Assembly (NCBI GenBank): GCA_041743935.1
Contig: JBGTLU010000002.1
Span: 1 to 64,000 of the forward strand
Origin: JBGTLU01 sp041743935
Lineage (GTDB): Bacteria > Bacteroidota > Bacteroidia > Sphingobacteriales > Sphingobacteriaceae
Reading direction: 5' to 3'
Length of the DNA stretch: 64,000 nucleotides
Under the pieces are notes generated by a model. That model saw only the letters and a program-made list of their open reading frames with translations, ran no database searches and had not been told where the DNA came from. Below are positions 47,069-56,655 of this stretch, one piece after another (the first letter of the stretch is position 1; every line of letters starts with the position of its first letter). Both the position numbers and the translations under genes were made by a program.

Positions 47069-48829
47069 ATGTCTGTAATCTTAAGTGTAAATCAACTGAA
47101 TGTTTTTTTTAAGTCTGATGCGGAAACCATTCATGCAGTAAAAAATGTAGATTTTGAATTAAACAAAGCAGATATACTTGGCATTGTTGGCGAATCTGGA
47201 TCGGGCAAATCTGTTACTTCTTTGGCTGTAATGGGTTTAGTTGCCAAAGCAAATGGTAGAATGGAAGGAGAAATTTGGTTACAAGACAATCAAGCACCTA
47301 TAAACCTTTTGGCTTTAACCGAAGAAGAAATCAGAAAATACAGAGGAAAGCGAATTGCCATGATTTTTCAGGAACCCATGACTTCCCTCAATCCGGTTCT
47401 TACCTGTGGTTATCAAGTAGCAGAGGCTATTCAATTGCATTTTAAAGTAAATAAAGCCGAATCCCGAAAGAAAACCATAGAACTTTTTAAAGAAGTACAA
47501 TTACCTCGTCCGGAGCAATTATTTGATACGTACCCACATCAAATTTCGGGCGGACAAAAACAACGGGTAATGATTGCCATGGCTTTAAGTTGTAATCCAG
47601 AAATATTAATTGCCGATGAACCCACTACTGCGTTAGATGTTACTGTACAAAAAACCATACTGGAACTTCTACTTCAATTAAGAAAAGATAGGGGAATGAG
47701 TATGCTATTTATTTCGCATGATTTAGGTGTTATTGCCGATATAGCCGATAAAGTACTAGTAATGTATAAAGGCGAAATAGTAGAAAAAGGTACAGTAGAA
47801 GATGTTTTTAAACAACCTAAACATGCCTATACCAAAGGCTTACTTTCTTGCCGGCCGGCAAGCAACTCGCATCTAAAACTTTTGCCTACAGTTTCTGATT
47901 TTATGATAGTTTCGGAAGATGGTAGCATCCAAGAAACAGATTTAGGGTTGGATAATTTACAACCAAAATTTGGGTATGCTTCAGGAGAAAGAGAAAAACG
48001 AAAAGAAAGCTTATTATCCCAAAAATCGATACTGAAAGTTGAAAACCTTAAAACTTGGTTTCCTGTACAAAAAGGTATTTTCAGTAAAACCAAAGAATTT
48101 GTAAAAGCAGTTGACGATGTATCTTTCCAAGTTTATCCTGGCGAAACGCTTGGCTTGGTAGGAGAATCTGGATGTGGTAAAACCACTTTGGGCAGAAGTA
48201 TTTTACGTTTGGTAGAGCCAACGGCCGGAAAAATAATTTTTGATGCTGCCGATATTACCGGGTTAAATACATCACATATGCGAGACATGCGGAAGAATAT
48301 GCAAATTATTTTTCAAGACCCGTATTCTTCTTTAAATCCTCGTTTAACAGTTGGAGAATCTATTTTAGAGCCCATGCGGGTACATAAAATGTATTCTGCC
48401 GAACAGGAACGTAAGCAAGTTGTTTTACGGTTATTAGACAGAGTAAATCTATTGCCCCAACATTTTGATCGTTATCCACATGAATTTTCGGGTGGACAAC
48501 GCCAACGGATTTGCATTGCACGTGCTTTAGCTTTGCAGCCTAAATTTATTATTTGCGATGAGTCGGTATCTGCATTAGATGTTTCGGTGCAAGCACAGGT
48601 TTTAAATCTTTTGGTAGAATTGCGCGAAGAGTTTAATCTTACTTACATCTTCATTTCGCATGATTTATCGGTAGTAAGGTTTATTTCGGATAGAATCATG
48701 GTAATGAATAAAGGTAAAATAGAGGAAATTGGTACAGCAGATGCTATTTATAATCATCCCCAATCCGATTATACCCAAAAACTTCTCGCAGCAATTCCCG
48801 GAAATAAGGTAAATATTACGGCAATCTAG
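47069..48829 (+). CDS. Fused DppD-DppF-type peptide ABC transporter ATPase
   Basis: A 586-residue protein with two complete ABC ATPase domains. Domain 1 (about 4-260): Walker A GESGSGKS (41-48), signature ISGGQKQRV, Walker [13 protein letters not shown], and the oligopeptide-type C-terminal part [13 protein letters not shown]. Domain 2 (from about 325): Walker [12 protein letters not shown], signature FSGGQRQRI, Walker [29 protein letters not shown] at the end. This is the fused form of the Dpp/Opp ATPase pair. No permease or solute-binding gene is nearby, so it must work with partners encoded elsewhere. Confidence 0.92.
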   Translation: MSVILSVNQLNVFFKSDAETIHAVKNVDFELNKADILGIVGESGSGKSVTSLAVMGLVAKANGRMEGEIWLQDNQAPINLLALTEEEIRKYRGKRIAMIFQEPMTSLNPVLTCGYQVAEAIQLHFKVNKAESRKKTIELFKEVQLPRPEQLFDTYPHQISGGQKQRVMIAMALSCNPEILIADEPTTALDVTVQKTILELLLQLRKDRGMSMLFISHDLGVIADIADKVLVMYKGEIVEKGTVEDVFKQPKHAYTKGLLSCRPASNSHLKLLPTVSDFMIVSEDGSIQETDLGLDNLQPKFGYASGEREKRKESLLSQKSILKVENLKTWFPVQKGIFSKTKEFVKAVDDVSFQVYPGETLGLVGESGCGKTTLGRSILRLVEPTAGKIIFDAADITGLNTSHMRDMRKNMQIIFQDPYSSLNPRLTVGESILEPMRVHKMYSAEQERKQVVLRLLDRVNLLPQHFDRYPHEFSGGQRQRICIARALALQPKFIICDESVSALDVSVQAQVLNLLVELREEFNLTYIFISHDLSVVRFISDRIMVMNKGKIEEIGTADAIYNHPQSDYTQKLLAAIPGNKVNITAI

Positions 48830-49287
48830 AGCACTTTTACCAATTTGTTTGTTTCTGGATGCACGTAATAGTTTAAGTAATCGTATCCGAATATTTTTTC
48901 ACCTACTTCAGGTGTCCAAATAAACTTGCTACTTGTTTTGTTGAAAGGTTTGCCTTCAATCATCTCCACTTTATCCGCTACAAACCAAAATATTACTTCT
49001 TTATGTACTAATAATTTGGTGGGGATACGCGCGACAATTTCTGAGTATATCAAATTCCAATCGTTTCCTACTTGAGAACCAAGAAACCTTTTTAACTGGC
49101 TGTAGTTTAATTTTATTTTCAGTTTTCCTTCCGATTTTTTATAGCTTTCACGAAGCGGTAAATCTTCTAATTCATCCTTTATTTTTTGATTTCTATCTTC
49201 TGCATATGACCCATTACCCAAGTGTCGCCTTCTGCTTCCAGAAGTTTGCATTGTGCTCAATAACCAGCGTTTATTGTGTTCTTTCAT
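48826..49287 (-). CDS. Hypothetical protein, 153 residues
   Basis: A soluble, basic protein that I do not recognise. The N-terminal part is Arg/Lys-rich (NKRWLLSTMQTSGSRRRHLGNG) and likely disordered or RNA/DNA-binding; the rest is alpha/beta (LNYSQLKRFLGSQVGNDWNLIYSEIVARIP; VIFWFVADKVEMIEGKPFN). No signal peptide or membrane segment. Its stop overlaps the convergent ABC gene by 4 bp. The methyltransferase gene upstream ends 28 bp before it on the same strand. Confidence 0.65.
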   Translation of the reverse strand: MKEHNKRWLLSTMQTSGSRRRHLGNGSYAEDRNQKIKDELEDLPLRESYKKSEGKLKIKLNYSQLKRFLGSQVGNDWNLIYSEIVARIPTKLLVHKEVIFWFVADKVEMIEGKPFNKTSSKFIWTPEVGEKIFGYDYLNYYVHPETNKLVKVL

Positions 49288-49314
49288 TATTTTTAATGAT
49301 ATTTAAATCTGGAA

Positions 49315-49968
49315 TCAAATTAATTTACTTGCTACCAATACATAATAATTAAACAGAAAATGTTTTTCTGCAAGATATATTTTGATGATTTTAAACCCTC
49401 TTTTTTCTAGAAGTTGCTGATATTCTTTTAAATCGTATTGATGAGGATGTAAAATATCAACCGGTATCAGTTTAAATAAAAACTTAAATAAAGTATAATT
49501 ATGAGCATCTATAGATAAAACCAAAGTGGCATTAGGTAGTGCACATTCCTTTAATTTATCAAATGCTATGTCGATGTTTTTCACATGATTAATGGCATTC
49601 ATACAAAAAATCAAATCCGCTTTTTCGGTAGGTACAAAACTTTCCATACTACTCTTAATAAACGTAGCATTCGGGAAATCGGCTTTATTAAAATGAGCTA
49701 AGTTATTCTCATATTCATCCATTAACGGATCTACAGCCGTAAGTTTTTTATCTGTTATAACGAGATAAGTACCAGCGGGTCCGCAACCCAAATCCATTAC
49801 TTGAGTGGCATTTTCTACATTCAATTCAGGCCTTAAATCAACAAATAATTTATGCCAATAATTACACTTCCAAGCACGATATTCTTCGGGTTTCTTTTTA
49901 TTCAAATATTGTTTCCACCAAATGAGTTCAAAAAATTGTGCAATTCGCCATCGAATGTTCTTTAACAT
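49315..49968 (-). CDS. SAM-dependent class I methyltransferase
   Basis: A 217-residue methyltransferase (a start at 50022 would add 18 residues; the ATG at 49968 begins a more typical sequence). Motif I is QVMDLGCGPAGTYLVI (about 75-90), motif II has the acidic LTAVDPLMDEY, and FCMNAINHVKNIDIAFDKL is motif post-II. The N-terminal part is rich in Trp and Tyr (FFELIWWKQYL; WKCNYWHKLF). The substrate is unknown. Directly upstream lies the short-repeat array and not another gene. Confidence 0.85.
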   Translation of the reverse strand: MLKNIRWRIAQFFELIWWKQYLNKKKPEEYRAWKCNYWHKLFVDLRPELNVENATQVMDLGCGPAGTYLVITDKKLTAVDPLMDEYENNLAHFNKADFPNATFIKSSMESFVPTEKADLIFCMNAINHVKNIDIAFDKLKECALPNATLVLSIDAHNYTLFKFLFKLIPVDILHPHQYDLKEYQQLLEKRGFKIIKIYLAEKHFLFNYYVLVASKLI

Positions 49969-50082
49969 GTGGTAAAAGTAGGAAGAAATACCGACGTTGA
50001 TTAATACTCCACTTTTTTTCAATTTATTAAGTATAATATCTTCTCTTTGGGATAAACCATGAATCGTAATTTTATTAAGAAT

Positions 50083-50291
50083 ATGTCGCCCTTTCGGGGT
50101 TAGGGTAATCTTATTGTAAGTTTACCATCATGCCATCTCTTCGGGATTTTAATAATTAATTAGAATTCATGAATCCCGAAGGGATGACATTATTATGAAA
50201 TAAACACTGTAAGCAGATGAATCCCGAAGGGATGACATTATTATAGCATGAAACAATTTTTGATTAAACCCCGAAGGGGTGATATTATTAT
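50083..50291. repeat. Array of five short palindromic REP-like repeats
   Basis: The 320-bp gap before rnr holds no gene but five related elements of about 25 bp: 50171-50196 and 50219-50244 (identical, gaatcccgaagggatgac...), 50267-50291 (variant accccgaaggggtga), and two inverted copies around 50125-50151 and 50083-50102. Each has a CCCGAAGGG-type palindromic core followed by gacattattat. Spacers are unequal (22-23 bp for the + copies) and orientation is mixed, so this is not CRISPR. Confidence 0.8.
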
Positions 50292-50342
50292 ACAAGCTCG
50301 GAATTCAACATTTTCAACAGCAATGCTTAACTTGGCGCTGAA

Positions 50343-52478
50343 ATGACGAATAAAAAAACTTTAAAAGGGTTACGAGCCGTTTTCACCGAAATGGTGATTA
50401 ATATTTTATCCCAACAACCCAATCAATCTTTAAATTACATACAGATTAGTGCAAAGCTCAACATCGCCGATACTGAATCGCGACAAGTAATATTAGATAT
50501 ACTAAAAGAAGAAGCAAAAGCAGGTAACCTCACCGAAACCGAACCTGGTAAATTTTGCGTGAAAGATTTTAAAACCTACATCACTGGAATTGTAGATATG
50601 GCAGCATCTGGCTCTGCTTATGTCATATCAGATGAGATGGAAACAGATGTTTTTGTTGCCCCTCGTAAATTGCGTAATGCTTTGCATGGCGACAAGGTGA
50701 AACTGTTTGTATATGCCAAAAAATCTGGTAAAAACAAAGAAGGAGAAGTAGTAGAGATTATAGAACGAGCCAAAATGGAATACGTTGGTTTGGTAAAAAT
50801 ATCTAGCCGCTTTGCTTTTTTAATACCCGATGACAGAAAAATGTTGCACGATATTTTTATCCCCTTAGAAGCATTGAAAAATGCTAAAGATGGCGATAAA
50901 GCAGTTGCAAAAATTGTAGAATGGCCCGAAGGGGCAAAAAACCCCATAGGAGAACTTTCTCATGTTTTAGGTATTCCGGGAGAAAATAATACCGAAATGA
51001 ACGCCATATTGGCCGATTTTGGTTTCCCGCTTGCTTTTCCTAAAACGGTAGAGCGCGAAGCAGATGCCATCCCGGAAGAAATACCTATCGATGAAATCAA
51101 AAAGAGAAAAGATTTCAGAAAAATAACCACCATTACCATTGACCCGGCAGATGCAAAAGATTTTGACGATGCCATTTCTTTCCAAAAACTTCCCAACGGA
51201 AATTATGAAATAGGCGTGCACATTGCGGATGTATCTTATTATGTAAAACCCAATACGGCATTAGAATTAGAAGCACAAGAACGTGCAACTTCGGTTTATT
51301 TAGTAGATAGAGTAATCCCCATGTTGCCCGAAAGATTATCTAACGGTGTTTGTTCTTTAAGGCCAAAAGAAGATAAATTATGTTTTTCTGCTGTTTTTGA
51401 GATGGATACTAATGCGCAAATTCACAAACAATGGTTTGGGCGAACCATCATTCACTCCGATAGAAGATTTTCATACGAAGAAGCGCAAGAAGTTATGGAT
51501 TCAGGGAAAGGGGATTTTGTAGAAGAATTGTTGATTTTAAATGGATTGGCAAAAAAACTAAATGCAGCCAGATTTAAAGCCGGAGCCATAAATTTTGAAA
51601 CTACCGAAGTGAAATTTCATTTAGATGCCAACGGAAAACCTACCGGAGTATATGTAAAAGAGAGAAAAGAAGTGCATAAACTCATAGAAGATTTTATGTT
51701 ACTTGCCAACCGCAAAGTAGCCGAATATATTGCAACCAAAGGAGAAAAAAATAAGCGATTGCCATTTGTATATCGCGTGCACGATGCCCCAGATACAGAA
51801 CGCCTCGTAGGTTTTGCTCAGTTTGCATCAAAATTTGGATATAAAATCAATATAAAATCCACTAAAGAAATTTCTAAATCTTTAAACTTTTTAATGGAAG
51901 ATGTGGTGGGTAAAAAAGAACAAAATGTGTTAACACAATTGGCAATTAGGTCCATGGCAAAAGCCATATATACAACCAAAAAAACCAGTCATTACGGCCT
52001 TGCTTTTGATTACTACACCCATTTTACTTCGCCCATTCGCCGTTATCCGGATGTGATGGTGCATAGGTTATTAGCCATGTATTTAGAGAACGAAAGCGCC
52101 AAAACCAATGCAGAAGACTTAGATAAAAAGTGCGAACATTCCTCGCAAATGGAAAAAAGAGCAGCCGATGCTGAGCGTGCTTCTGTAAAATACAAACAAG
52201 CCGAGTATCTGCAAGATAATATCGGTACCATTTATACTGGAGTAATTTCGGGAGTTACCGAGTGGGGGATGTATGTTGAAATTATTGAAAATAAATGTGA
52301 AGGAATGATTCGTTTACGTGATATAAACGATGATTTTTATGTATTAGACGAAGTAAATTATTGCATCATCGGACAGCGAAAAAAACGCAAATACCAATTA
52401 GGCGACGAAGTGAAAATAAAAGTTAAAAAAGTAGATTTAGTAAAGCGTCAGTTAGATTTTAGTTTAATTGTGGAGTAG
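50343..52478 (+). CDS. rnr: Ribonuclease R
   Basis: A 711-residue RNase II/R exonuclease. An N-terminal winged-helix-like part and two cold-shock OB domains (about 70-230) come before the RNB catalytic domain, which shows TIDPADAKDFDDAIS (about 266-280, metal-binding Asp residues), GVCSLRPKEDKLCFS and HFTSPIRRYPDVMVHR. A C-terminal S1 domain (about 625-709, GVISGVTEWGMYVEI) follows. It degrades structured RNA 3' to 5'. Length is normal, lacking the long basic tail of enterobacterial RNase R. Confidence 0.96.
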   Translation: MTNKKTLKGLRAVFTEMVINILSQQPNQSLNYIQISAKLNIADTESRQVILDILKEEAKAGNLTETEPGKFCVKDFKTYITGIVDMAASGSAYVISDEMETDVFVAPRKLRNALHGDKVKLFVYAKKSGKNKEGEVVEIIERAKMEYVGLVKISSRFAFLIPDDRKMLHDIFIPLEALKNAKDGDKAVAKIVEWPEGAKNPIGELSHVLGIPGENNTEMNAILADFGFPLAFPKTVEREADAIPEEIPIDEIKKRKDFRKITTITIDPADAKDFDDAISFQKLPNGNYEIGVHIADVSYYVKPNTALELEAQERATSVYLVDRVIPMLPERLSNGVCSLRPKEDKLCFSAVFEMDTNAQIHKQWFGRTIIHSDRRFSYEEAQEVMDSGKGDFVEELLILNGLAKKLNAARFKAGAINFETTEVKFHLDANGKPTGVYVKERKEVHKLIEDFMLLANRKVAEYIATKGEKNKRLPFVYRVHDAPDTERLVGFAQFASKFGYKINIKSTKEISKSLNFLMEDVVGKKEQNVLTQLAIRSMAKAIYTTKKTSHYGLAFDYYTHFTSPIRRYPDVMVHRLLAMYLENESAKTNAEDLDKKCEHSSQMEKRAADAERASVKYKQAEYLQDNIGTIYTGVISGVTEWGMYVEIIENKCEGMIRLRDINDDFYVLDEVNYCIIGQRKKRKYQLGDEVKIKVKKVDLVKRQLDFSLIVE

Positions 52479-52536
52479 ATTTAGATATGAGATACATGAC
52501 TAATCAACAAAATTTATAGCAATTAAACAATTCAAC

Positions 52537-52552
52537 TCGCGAGGCATCGCGA
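52537..52552. repeat. Small inverted repeat TCGCGA-N4-TCGCGA
   Basis: In the 108-bp gap between rnr and the polyprenyl synthase gene, two TCGCGA hexamers lie 4 bp apart. It is GC-rich in an AT-rich setting, is followed by no T run, and looks like a small repeat rather than a terminator. Confidence 0.4.
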
Positions 52553-52586
52553 CCAACAGTTAAATAATTCAACAGTCAAATTAAAA

Positions 52587-53561
52587 ATGTACTCCATTAC
52601 CGAACTACGTACCATTGTAGAAAATGAAATTGCTGAGCAAAAATACCATGGTCATCCTACTGAGTTATATGATCCCATAAATTACATGATGGGTTTGGGC
52701 GGAAAACGTATGCGTCCGGTTCTACTGTTAATGGGATACAATCTTTTTAACACAAATATTAATGCAGCCTTAAAAGCGGCTTTAGCCATCGAAGTGTTTC
52801 ACAATTTTACGTTGATGCATGATGATATAATGGATAAAGCACCAATTAGAAGAGGAAAGTCTACGGTTCATGAAAAATGGAATCCGAACATAGCCATTTT
52901 ATCTGGCGATGTAATGTTGGTAGAAGCTTACAAATTGCTGATGCATGTAGATGAATCTAAATTGAAGGAGATTCTCGAATTATTTAATAAAACTGCTGTG
53001 GAGGTATGCGAGGGTCAGCAATTGGACATGAATTTTGAGAACATGGATTCTGTTAAAGTAGAAGAATACATTAGAATGATTGAACTAAAAACTGCTGTTT
53101 TGTTAGCAGCAGCCTTAAAAATTGGTGCAATTTTAGGCGATGCTTCTAATGCTGATGCAAATCATATTTATGAATTTGGTCGCCATTTGGGTATAGCATT
53201 TCAATTACAAGACGATATTTTAGACGTATACGGCGATCCAGAAAAATTTGGGAAGTTGGTGGGTGGCGACATCATCACCAATAAAAAAACCTTTTTATTA
53301 ATAAATGCATTGGCTTTGGCAAAAGGAGCAAACCAACAGGAACTAAAACACTGGATTTCTCTTTCCTTTTTTAACGAAACAGAAAAAGTAAATGCAATTA
53401 AAAGAATTTACGACGAATTAAACCTACGTGAATTAGCTAATGTAGAAATGACCAACCACGTGGATAAAGCATTTTTACATCTTCGGCAAATTGCGGCTCC
53501 TTCTGCCAATAAAATTGGGTTAGAGGAATTTGCAAATCAACTTTCTGTTAGAGAAAACTAA
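52587..53561 (+). CDS. Trans-isoprenyl diphosphate synthase (polyprenyl synthetase)
   Basis: A 324-residue trans-prenyltransferase. The first Asp-rich motif is HDDIMD with D79-D80...D83 and then RRGKSTVH; the second is QDDILDVYGD (D209, D210, D213) followed by KLVGGDIITNKKTFLL. The GGKRMRPVL motif (about 34-42) binds the allylic phosphate. It builds linear isoprenoid diphosphates. The residues before the first motif (VFHNFTLM) include Phe at -5 and -8-type positions, but product length (farnesyl, geranylgeranyl or longer) cannot be fixed by eye. Confidence 0.93.
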   Translation: MYSITELRTIVENEIAEQKYHGHPTELYDPINYMMGLGGKRMRPVLLLMGYNLFNTNINAALKAALAIEVFHNFTLMHDDIMDKAPIRRGKSTVHEKWNPNIAILSGDVMLVEAYKLLMHVDESKLKEILELFNKTAVEVCEGQQLDMNFENMDSVKVEEYIRMIELKTAVLLAAALKIGAILGDASNADANHIYEFGRHLGIAFQLQDDILDVYGDPEKFGKLVGGDIITNKKTFLLINALALAKGANQQELKHWISLSFFNETEKVNAIKRIYDELNLRELANVEMTNHVDKAFLHLRQIAAPSANKIGLEEFANQLSVREN

Positions 53562-53568
53562 AACTAAA

Positions 53569-53596
53569 AAACCCTTTCCGATATCGGAAAGGGTTT
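53569..53596. terminator. Bidirectional terminator between polyprenyl synthase and rpmA
   Basis: AAACCCTTTCCGAT/ATCGGAAAGGGTTT is a perfect 14-bp palindrome in the 58-bp gap between convergent genes, flanked by A/T runs on both sides. Confidence 0.85.
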
Positions 53597-53619
53597 AAAA
53601 CATAATCAATTTTTAAAAA

Positions 53620-54072
53620 TTATTCTTCGCTTTTTGCTTTTTTAACAGGTGCTTTTTTAGCTGGTGCTTTCTTTGGTTTTACTTCTGCAGTTTCTGCCTT
53701 AGCCTTTACTACTTTTTTTGGCTTAGCTTCAGCTAACGGAGCTTCTTCTACTACACCTTCTGCTTTTGGTTCTGCTTTTTTTACTGGAGCAACTTTTACT
53801 TCAGTTGCAACAATAGGCTCAAAAGGAAGAACAGATACATACGATTTGTTATTTGCTTTTTTACGGAAGATAACAGTCCCGTCAATCAATGCAAATAAAG
53901 TATGGTCTTTTCCAATACCTACGTTTTTATCCGGATTGTGTAGTGTACCACGTTGGCGAACGATAATGTTGCCGGCAGTTGCAAACTGTCCACCATAAAT
54001 TTTAATACCTAATCTTTTGCTATGCGATTCGCGGCCGTTCTTGGAACTACCCGCACCTTTTTTATGTGCCAT
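53620..54072 (-). CDS. rpmA: 50S ribosomal protein L27 with long basic tail
   Basis: A 150-residue bL27. Residues 1-86 are the usual protein ([54 protein letters not shown]). From about residue 87 a low-complexity tail of 64 residues follows, rich in Lys, Ala, Pro, Glu and Val ([36 protein letters not shown]), resembling histone H1-like tails. Most bacterial L27 end near 85-90 residues. The N-terminus lacks the cleavable extension seen in Firmicutes. It is co-transcribed after rplU (43-bp gap). Confidence 0.95.
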   Translation of the reverse strand: MAHKKGAGSSKNGRESHSKRLGIKIYGGQFATAGNIIVRQRGTLHNPDKNVGIGKDHTLFALIDGTVIFRKKANNKSYVSVLPFEPIVATEVKVAPVKKAEPKAEGVVEEAPLAEAKPKKVVKAKAETAEVKPKKAPAKKAPVKKAKSEE

Positions 54073-54115
54073 TTTCTTTTACTGTTTATCGATTTTAGGT
54101 CGATGAATACAACAA

Positions 54116-54424
54116 TTATTTAATATCTGTGATTTGGATTTTGGTGAAATACTGGCGATGGCCATTTTTCTTTTTATATCCTTTACGACGTTTCTTCTTG
54201 AAAACAACAACTTTATCGCCTTTTAAATGCGATAGGATGGTAGCAGATACTTTAGCGCCTTTTACTGTTGGTGTACCAACTGCAACTTTGCCTCCATTAT
54301 CTACTAACAACACATTGTCAAATTCAATACTAGCGCCTTCTTCTCCTTGTAAACGGTGTACAAAGAGCCATTGGTCTTTCGCAACTTTAAATTGTTGCCC
54401 GGCTATATCTACTATTGCAAACAT
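54116..54424 (-). CDS. rplU: 50S ribosomal protein L21
   Basis: A 102-residue bL21 starting [18 protein letters not shown] and ending with the typical [26 protein letters not shown] segment, where the basic loop binds 23S rRNA. Length is standard. It leads the conserved rplU-rpmA operon, with a -7 box TATATTTG upstream. Confidence 0.97.
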   Translation of the reverse strand: MFAIVDIAGQQFKVAKDQWLFVHRLQGEEGASIEFDNVLLVDNGGKVAVGTPTVKGAKVSATILSHLKGDKVVVFKKKRRKGYKKKNGHRQYFTKIQITDIK

Positions 54425-54448
54425 TGTTTATAATTTTTTAATGAGGCG

Positions 54449-54456
54449 CAAATATA
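54449..54456 (-). promoter_or_regulatory. -7 box (TATATTTG) of rplU-rpmA
   Basis: TATATTTG on the minus strand matches TAnnTTTG; a weak TTTA lies 17 bp upstream. The rplU ATG is 24 bp downstream. Confidence 0.6.
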
Positions 54457-54514
54457 GAAATTTAACCCCGAAATAAAAGAATGCATTTTACATTATTTTA
54501 GAATGATTTAAAAT

Positions 54515-54997
54515 CTACTGAGCTGTTCGCTCAATAGCAGTTTGAACTACCTTCATAATATCTGCCAATTTCTCAGTTTCTCGCCTTCTAGCTATGTAAT
54601 CATTATCCCACAATACAGTTTTTGTTTTTTTCTGATAAGCTGCTTCAATGTAGTATCTGGTTGCTGCCGGATTATTGGTCAGCATGTTTTCATCAAAAAT
54701 AAAGAAAGTACTTTCGTATAATTTTCGATGGATGGCTTGTAATTCATCTCTGTTTAGTTCTATTTCTAACTTAATTAAGGAATCATTTCTGGTATCTATA
54801 TACTGAAAAGTTCCTGTTCGGGTATCCAATACATTAACCATAGCATCTGCTTTTCCGAATTTGACAACTAAGTATTCAAATTTTTCGAAGTTATACGGTG
54901 CTCTACGAATCATATCGTAGTAGTAATACCCGCAATACAACATAAACGGTATGATGATACTTAATGCTAAAAAAATCTTTTTTCCTCTATCGCTCAT
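54515..54997 (-). CDS. Hypothetical single-pass membrane protein, 160 residues
   Basis: One N-terminal membrane helix (about 8-26, IFLALSIIIPFMLYCGYYYY) and a soluble C-terminal domain of about 130 residues with alternating strands and charged helices (FEYLVVKFGKADAMVNVLDTRTGTFQYI; LNRDELQAIHRKLYES). I recognise no family. It begins 9 bp after the trxB stop and is the last gene of the mnmA-lipoprotein-trxB transcript. Orientation with the C-terminus in the periplasm is likely but not shown. Confidence 0.7.
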   Translation of the reverse strand: MSDRGKKIFLALSIIIPFMLYCGYYYYDMIRRAPYNFEKFEYLVVKFGKADAMVNVLDTRTGTFQYIDTRNDSLIKLEIELNRDELQAIHRKLYESTFFIFDENMLTNNPAATRYYIEAAYQKKTKTVLWDNDYIARRRETEKLADIMKVVQTAIERTAQ

Positions 54998-55006
54998 CTT
55001 TCGTAA

Positions 55007-55969
55007 TTAGGCGTTTACAGGTGCTTTATTATCTTCTTTTGCTGCCAACCAACGCTCGGCATCTAATGCTGCCATGCAACCAGTTCCGGCAGCTGTTACC
55101 GCTTGGCGGTAAATTTTATCTTGTGCATCGCCACAAGCAAAAACTCCTTCTACGTTGGATTTGGTGCTGCCCGGTTTGGTAATGATGTATCCGGTTTCGT
55201 CCATGTCCAGCCAATCTTTAAACACATCGGTATTGGGTTTGTGACCAATGGCTACAAAAAACCCGGTGATGGCCAATTCTTTTTTCTCACCGGTTTGGTT
55301 ATTTCTTACCCGTAAGCCTGTAACAGAGGTGCCGTTTCCTAAAATCTCATCGGTTTCGGTATGGTATAAAATTTCGATGTTTGGAGTATTTAACACTCGG
55401 TTTTGCATGGCTTTAGATGCTCTAAATTCATCTCTACGAACTAGCATGTACACTTTTTTGCAAAGTTTTGCCAAGTATGTTGCCTCTTCGGCAGCGGTAT
55501 CTCCGGCACCAACAATGGCTACATCTTGGCCTTTAAAAAAGAACCCATCGCATACAGCACATGCCGAAACGCCAAACCCGTTGTATTTTTGCTCTGATTC
55601 TAATCCCAACCATTTTGCCGATGCTCCTGTTGAGATAATAACAGCATCAGCCGTTACTATTTTTCCATCGTCTAAGGTTACTTTGTGAACTGGTCCTGAA
55701 AAATCAACAGCGGTAACTACGCCAAATCTTACGTCAGTACCGAAACGCTCTGCTTGTTTACGAAAATCTTCCATCATCTCAGGTCCCTGAATGCCTTCGG
55801 GATATCCCGGATAATTTTCTACTTCAGTAGTTACCGTTAGTTGTCCACCGGGCTGAATGCCGGTGTAAACTACAGGTTTTAAATCTGCGCGGGCTGCATA
55901 TATGGCAGCAGTATATCCGGCTGGGCCGGAACCAATAATTAAGCAGTGAATATGTTCGTGTTGTTCCAT
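55007..55969 (-). CDS. trxB: Thioredoxin-disulfide reductase
   Basis: A 320-residue flavoprotein. FAD-binding IIGSGPAGYTAAIYAARADL (about 11-30), NADPH-binding VAIVGAGDTAAEEATYLA (about 148-165) and the redox CAVC (about 135-138, ACAVCDGFFFKG) are all present, and the C-terminal FACGDAQDKIYRQAVTAAGTGCMAALDAERWL is typical. It reduces thioredoxin with NADPH. Its ATG overlaps the TAA of the upstream lipoprotein gene by one base, so it is coupled to that gene. Confidence 0.97.
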   Translation of the reverse strand: MEQHEHIHCLIIGSGPAGYTAAIYAARADLKPVVYTGIQPGGQLTVTTEVENYPGYPEGIQGPEMMEDFRKQAERFGTDVRFGVVTAVDFSGPVHKVTLDDGKIVTADAVIISTGASAKWLGLESEQKYNGFGVSACAVCDGFFFKGQDVAIVGAGDTAAEEATYLAKLCKKVYMLVRRDEFRASKAMQNRVLNTPNIEILYHTETDEILGNGTSVTGLRVRNNQTGEKKELAITGFFVAIGHKPNTDVFKDWLDMDETGYIITKPGSTKSNVEGVFACGDAQDKIYRQAVTAAGTGCMAALDAERWLAAKEDNKAPVNA

Positions 55970-56655
55970 TACTTTTTAAGTGATTTTATTCTTTGTAAAT
56001 ATCTTAAACCTCTGGTTATTTGTCCGGTGTTTATGTTTTTATCTACCGCAACAAGTTCTGATCTAACTAATCCTACCTCTTTTGCATATACTTCGGTACT
56101 TTTATCTTCTCTGATTAAGTTAGATTGATTTTGTTGAGTTACCTCCAGCGTTAGCGGAAAGCTAGTTCCTCCAATAGATAATGATTCCTCAAATTTGGTA
56201 ATTTCAAATTCTTTGGTTCCTAAGTTGTTGAAAGCATTTCCGTCCCATTTTCTATTTAATTGAGCTGGGAAAACTAAAGGAACTATTCGAATATTATTTT
56301 TTAATTCTTCGGCTAAAGTATTTTTCCTAACTCGAACGATGTTGCGTTGAAATACCCATGGGTTTGTTGCGGTTCGTTTGCTTCGTTCCAAAATAAAACC
56401 AGCTGCGCCACTTGCATCCTGAAAAGTAGAAACCACAGAATCTCTTAATTCGAAACGGAAACTATCAACAGAATTATTAAAATCATTAAATACAACCGAA
56501 TCTACAGCATAAATAAAGACTTGACTGTTGGATAAGGGATAATATTCAAAACCAAACTCCTGAGGCTCTATGAATGTATTTTTTTTACAGGCGGAAATAA
56601 ATATCCAAACAAATAAAAACAATAAAAAAGTTGTTTTGATTTTTCTATTGAACAT
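55969..56655 (-). CDS. Hypothetical lipoprotein, 228 residues
   Basis: A predicted lipoprotein starting MFNRKIKTTFLLFLFVWIFISAC, with Cys23 as lipid site (lipobox ISAC) followed by KKN. The mature domain is beta-rich (FGFEYYPLSNSQVFIYAVDSVVFNDFNNSVDSFRFELRDSV) with no catalytic motif that I can name. The ATG at 56655 begins the signal peptide; a longer frame to 56700 exists but lies within mnmA. It overlaps the mnmA stop by 11 bp and trxB by 1 bp, so it is tightly bound into this operon. Function unknown. Confidence 0.75.
   Translation of the reverse strand: MFNRKIKTTFLLFLFVWIFISACKKNTFIEPQEFGFEYYPLSNSQVFIYAVDSVVFNDFNNSVDSFRFELRDSVVSTFQDASGAAGFILERSKRTATNPWVFQRNIVRVRKNTLAEELKNNIRIVPLVFPAQLNRKWDGNAFNNLGTKEFEITKFEESLSIGGTSFPLTLEVTQQNQSNLIREDKSTEVYAKEVGLVRSELVAVDKNINTGQITRGLRYLQRIKSLKK

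Noticed and set aside
50083..50291. Possible CRISPR array
   Set aside because: Repeats occur in both orientations, spacing is unequal, units vary and no cas gene is nearby; they fit REP-like elements.
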